Shown here: in pieces, positions 6,705 through 7,695 of the stretch
Layout: each line of letters begins with the position of its first letter
How positions within the stretch are numbered: position 1 is the stretch's first letter
Source of the DNA: Hyphomonas sp.
GTDB taxonomy: Bacteria > Pseudomonadota > Alphaproteobacteria > Caulobacterales > Hyphomonadaceae
Direction: 5' to 3'
DNA length: 7,695 bases
Assembly (NCBI GenBank): GCA_029287305.1
Contig: JARFRJ010000301.1
Location: 1-7,695 of the forward strand
Program-made: the position numbers and the translations under genes
Notes under the pieces: generated by a model
Seen by the model: only the letters and a program-made list of their open reading frames with translations
Told to the model about the DNA's origin: nothing
Databases searched by the model: none

Positions 6705-6720
6705 TCCGGATAAAGCCGGA
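6705..6720 (-). terminator. Weak hairpin downstream of tetR
   Basis: TCCGG (6705-6709) and CCGGA (6716-6720) form a 5-bp stem with a 6-base loop, in the 173-base gap between the tetR stop and the qmcA start. On the minus strand it is followed by TGAAATTTT, so a T-stretch exists but is displaced by several bases. It may end the tetR transcript inefficiently. I see nothing else in this gap apart from the qmcA promoter. Confidence 0.25.
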
Positions 6721-6793
6721 CAAGATTATTTGACTGTCTCCAAATCCTTTTCAACAGGTGTCAGCTTTTTCAGATATCACCGTTACCCAAACC

Positions 6794-7369
6794 TCAGAAT
6801 AGGCTTTCCGCCTCATCAAGAAACGCCTCAAGCCCATCTTGAAAAGAGGATTTCTCAATACCCACACAGAGAACCCCAAATCCATCGATTATAGCCAGGA
6901 TCATAAGCGCTTGCGCCCGCTTCCTGCTCGGGTCCTGTGTCTCAAGCCTTTGCATGATCCAGTCTTGGAAACCCGTAATGATTAATCGGGCCACCTCAGT
7001 ATAAGGGGCCTCCCCTCTGCCTGCGCGGACCGCTATTTCCAAACTCAAGCGCATAAAAGGCGCAAAATCATCACTTTGTGTCAACGCCGCACCCTCTGCC
7101 AAAAGCTGCTTGGCGGGCAGTGGCTGATTTGCTGGCAAAACTTTTTCGAGTGTTTCGGTCATTTCCTCTGCCGCGCGCAGAAGCGTCAGTGTCATAATCT
7201 CAGATTTATTCTTGAAATAATATAAAAGCATGCGGTCACTAATCTCTGCCGCCGCGGCGAGTTGGCGCAAACTCGTCTCACCAAGCCCCGCCTTCAGGAC
7301 ATAATCGGCAAGGCGCGCAAGGCAGAGGTCACGTTGCTTATCTTTTTTCGTCATTTTGTCTTGTAGCAT
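6794..7369 (-). CDS. TetR-family transcriptional regulator (191 aa)
   Basis: This is a one-domain TetR-type regulator: an N-terminal DNA-binding helix-turn-helix and a helical C-terminal ligand/dimer domain. The HTH spans about residues 33-55, with TSLRQLAAAAEISDRMLLYYF showing the typical 'LYYFKNKSEI' end of the TetR recognition helix. The C-terminal domain (about 60-190) is all-helical with no motif that reveals a ligand. The first ATG at 7369 gives 191 residues; an in-frame ATG at 7354 (MTKKDKQRD) is an equally ordinary TetR start. Neither has a strong Shine-Dalgarno sequence: GAG lies about 7 bases before the first, AAGA just before the second. The choice matters because a second operator-like palindrome covers the first ATG. 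The gene is divergent from a membrane-protein gene, with 51 bases between their starts, the classic layout for a local repressor. Autoregulation is inferred from the two palindromes in that gap. Confidence 0.93.
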   Translation of the reverse strand: MLQDKMTKKDKQRDLCLARLADYVLKAGLGETSLRQLAAAAEISDRMLLYYFKNKSEIMTLTLLRAAEEMTETLEKVLPANQPLPAKQLLAEGAALTQSDDFAPFMRLSLEIAVRAGRGEAPYTEVARLIITGFQDWIMQRLETQDPSRKRAQALMILAIIDGFGVLCVGIEKSSFQDGLEAFLDEAESLF

Positions 7370-7387
7370 CTGTTACACTCATATAAT
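7361..7387 (+). promoter_or_regulatory. Candidate promoter of the divergent membrane-protein gene
   Basis: A perfect TATAAT lies at 7382-7387. The -35 candidate is TTGTAG (7361-7366) with a short 15-base gap. The predicted transcription start near 7394 falls inside the downstream operator, 27 bases before the ATG at 7421. On the opposite strand the same bases give TATTAT (7388-7383) as a -10 for tetR, so the two promoters overlap back to back. Confidence 0.5.
7362..7377. promoter_or_regulatory. Second, imperfect TetR operator-like palindrome
   Basis: TGTAGC-ATCT-GTTACA repeats the arms of the perfect palindrome at 7389-7404 (TGTAGC-N4-GCTACA) with a single changed base, C to T at 7373. Its centre is 27 bp from the other. 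It covers the first tetR ATG (7367-7369) and the -35 region of the divergent promoter. Confidence 0.6.
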
Positions 7388-7408
7388 ATGTAGCGTATGC
7401 TACATATT
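7385..7408. promoter_or_regulatory. Perfect inverted repeat, probable TetR operator
   Basis: AATATGTAGC (7385-7394) and GCTACATATT (7399-7408) are perfect 10-bp arms around a 4-base centre. A near-perfect palindrome of about 16-24 bp between a tetR gene and its divergent neighbour is the standard form of a TetR-family operator. It overlaps the -10 boxes of both promoters, so binding should block both transcripts. Confidence 0.8.
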
Positions 7409-7420
7409 TGGAGATAGCTC

Positions 7421-7695
7421 ATGTCACCGTCATTTCGTATTTTATTCATCAAGATTTTGGCATTCCTTTTGCTCATAGGCCCCGGTTTGATGATGATAAC
7501 CGGCCCTCAAAGCCCGTTTTTTCCAGCTATAAACCTGTTCCTTGATTTTGCCTATCAGCCCTATAATGGCGCAGAGCAAATCAGTGACGGAGCCGGATAT
7601 TTGCTAAATGCGATATTGGGGGGCGTGCTGGCAGGCTTTGGGGCGATGATCTGGATGGTGGCTGATGATGTGCTGGCATCAAATGAACGCTTGGG
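7421..7695 (+). CDS. Integral membrane protein, N-terminal part only, unrecognised (cut by window end)
   Basis: The frame opens with ATG at 7421 and stays open to the window edge: 91 whole codons, C-terminus missing. GGAG at 7410-7413 lies 7 bases before the start, a good ribosome-binding site. Residues about 8-28 (FIKILAFLLLIGPGLMMITG) and 58-81 (AGYLLNAILGGVLAGFGAMIWMV) are hydrophobic helices. The loop between them (29-57) is rich in Pro and aromatic residues and is followed by a charged stretch ADDVLASNER. This looks like a multi-pass inner-membrane protein. I do not recognise a family. It starts 51 bases from the divergent TetR gene, and the operators and a TATAAT box lie between, so it is the probable target of that repressor. 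A transporter or a membrane-bound enzyme are both possible; the visible part does not decide. Confidence 0.78.
   Translation, partial: MSPSFRILFIKILAFLLLIGPGLMMITGPQSPFFPAINLFLDFAYQPYNGAEQISDGAGYLLNAILGGVLAGFGAMIWMVADDVLASNERL

Overview
The window looks like a chromosomal stretch from an alphaproteobacterium. UvrB carries the N-terminal 'WTPHRPDR' segment I associate with alphaproteobacterial UvrB proteins. The base composition is moderate, and the SPFH/NfeD pair and lipoprotein types fit. A marine Hyphomonas/Maricaulis-like lineage is possible, but I cannot prove genus or order from the sequence alone. I see no IS element, prophage gene, CRISPR array, tRNA or rRNA.

Layout. (1) Positions 33-2511, minus strand: an apparent three-gene operon for the cell envelope. 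It encodes a large lipoprotein with a 23-proline linker and an HEFGH zinc-metalloprotease motif, then a small lipoprotein with a predicted beta-rich domain, then a 53-residue hydrophobic ORF overlapping the end of the second gene. (2) Positions 2512-2874: an AT-rich divergent intergenic region with small inverted repeats. (3) Positions 2875-5049, plus strand: uvrB, complete, with an unusual leader that has no Shine-Dalgarno sequence. (4) Positions 5099-6620, minus strand: qmcA (SPFH/stomatin membrane protein) followed by nfeD (short NfeD membrane protein), separated by a perfect 8-bp hairpin. (5) Positions 6794-7369, minus strand: a TetR-family repressor. (6) Positions 7421 to the window end, plus strand: the start of an unrecognised integral membrane protein, divergent from tetR.

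How the genes work together. uvrB is nucleotide-excision-repair housekeeping. QmcA and NfeD are a known membrane-microdomain pair. The tetR/membrane-protein divergon has two copies of the same TGTAGC-N4-GYTACA operator-like palindrome, centred 27 bp apart and flanking a TATAAT -10 box. This strongly suggests autoregulation together with control of the divergent gene. The metalloprotease/lipoprotein/small-ORF operon is the least characterised part and the best candidate for an undescribed envelope system. Its function is unknown, and only co-orientation, tight spacing and shared export signals support a joint role.
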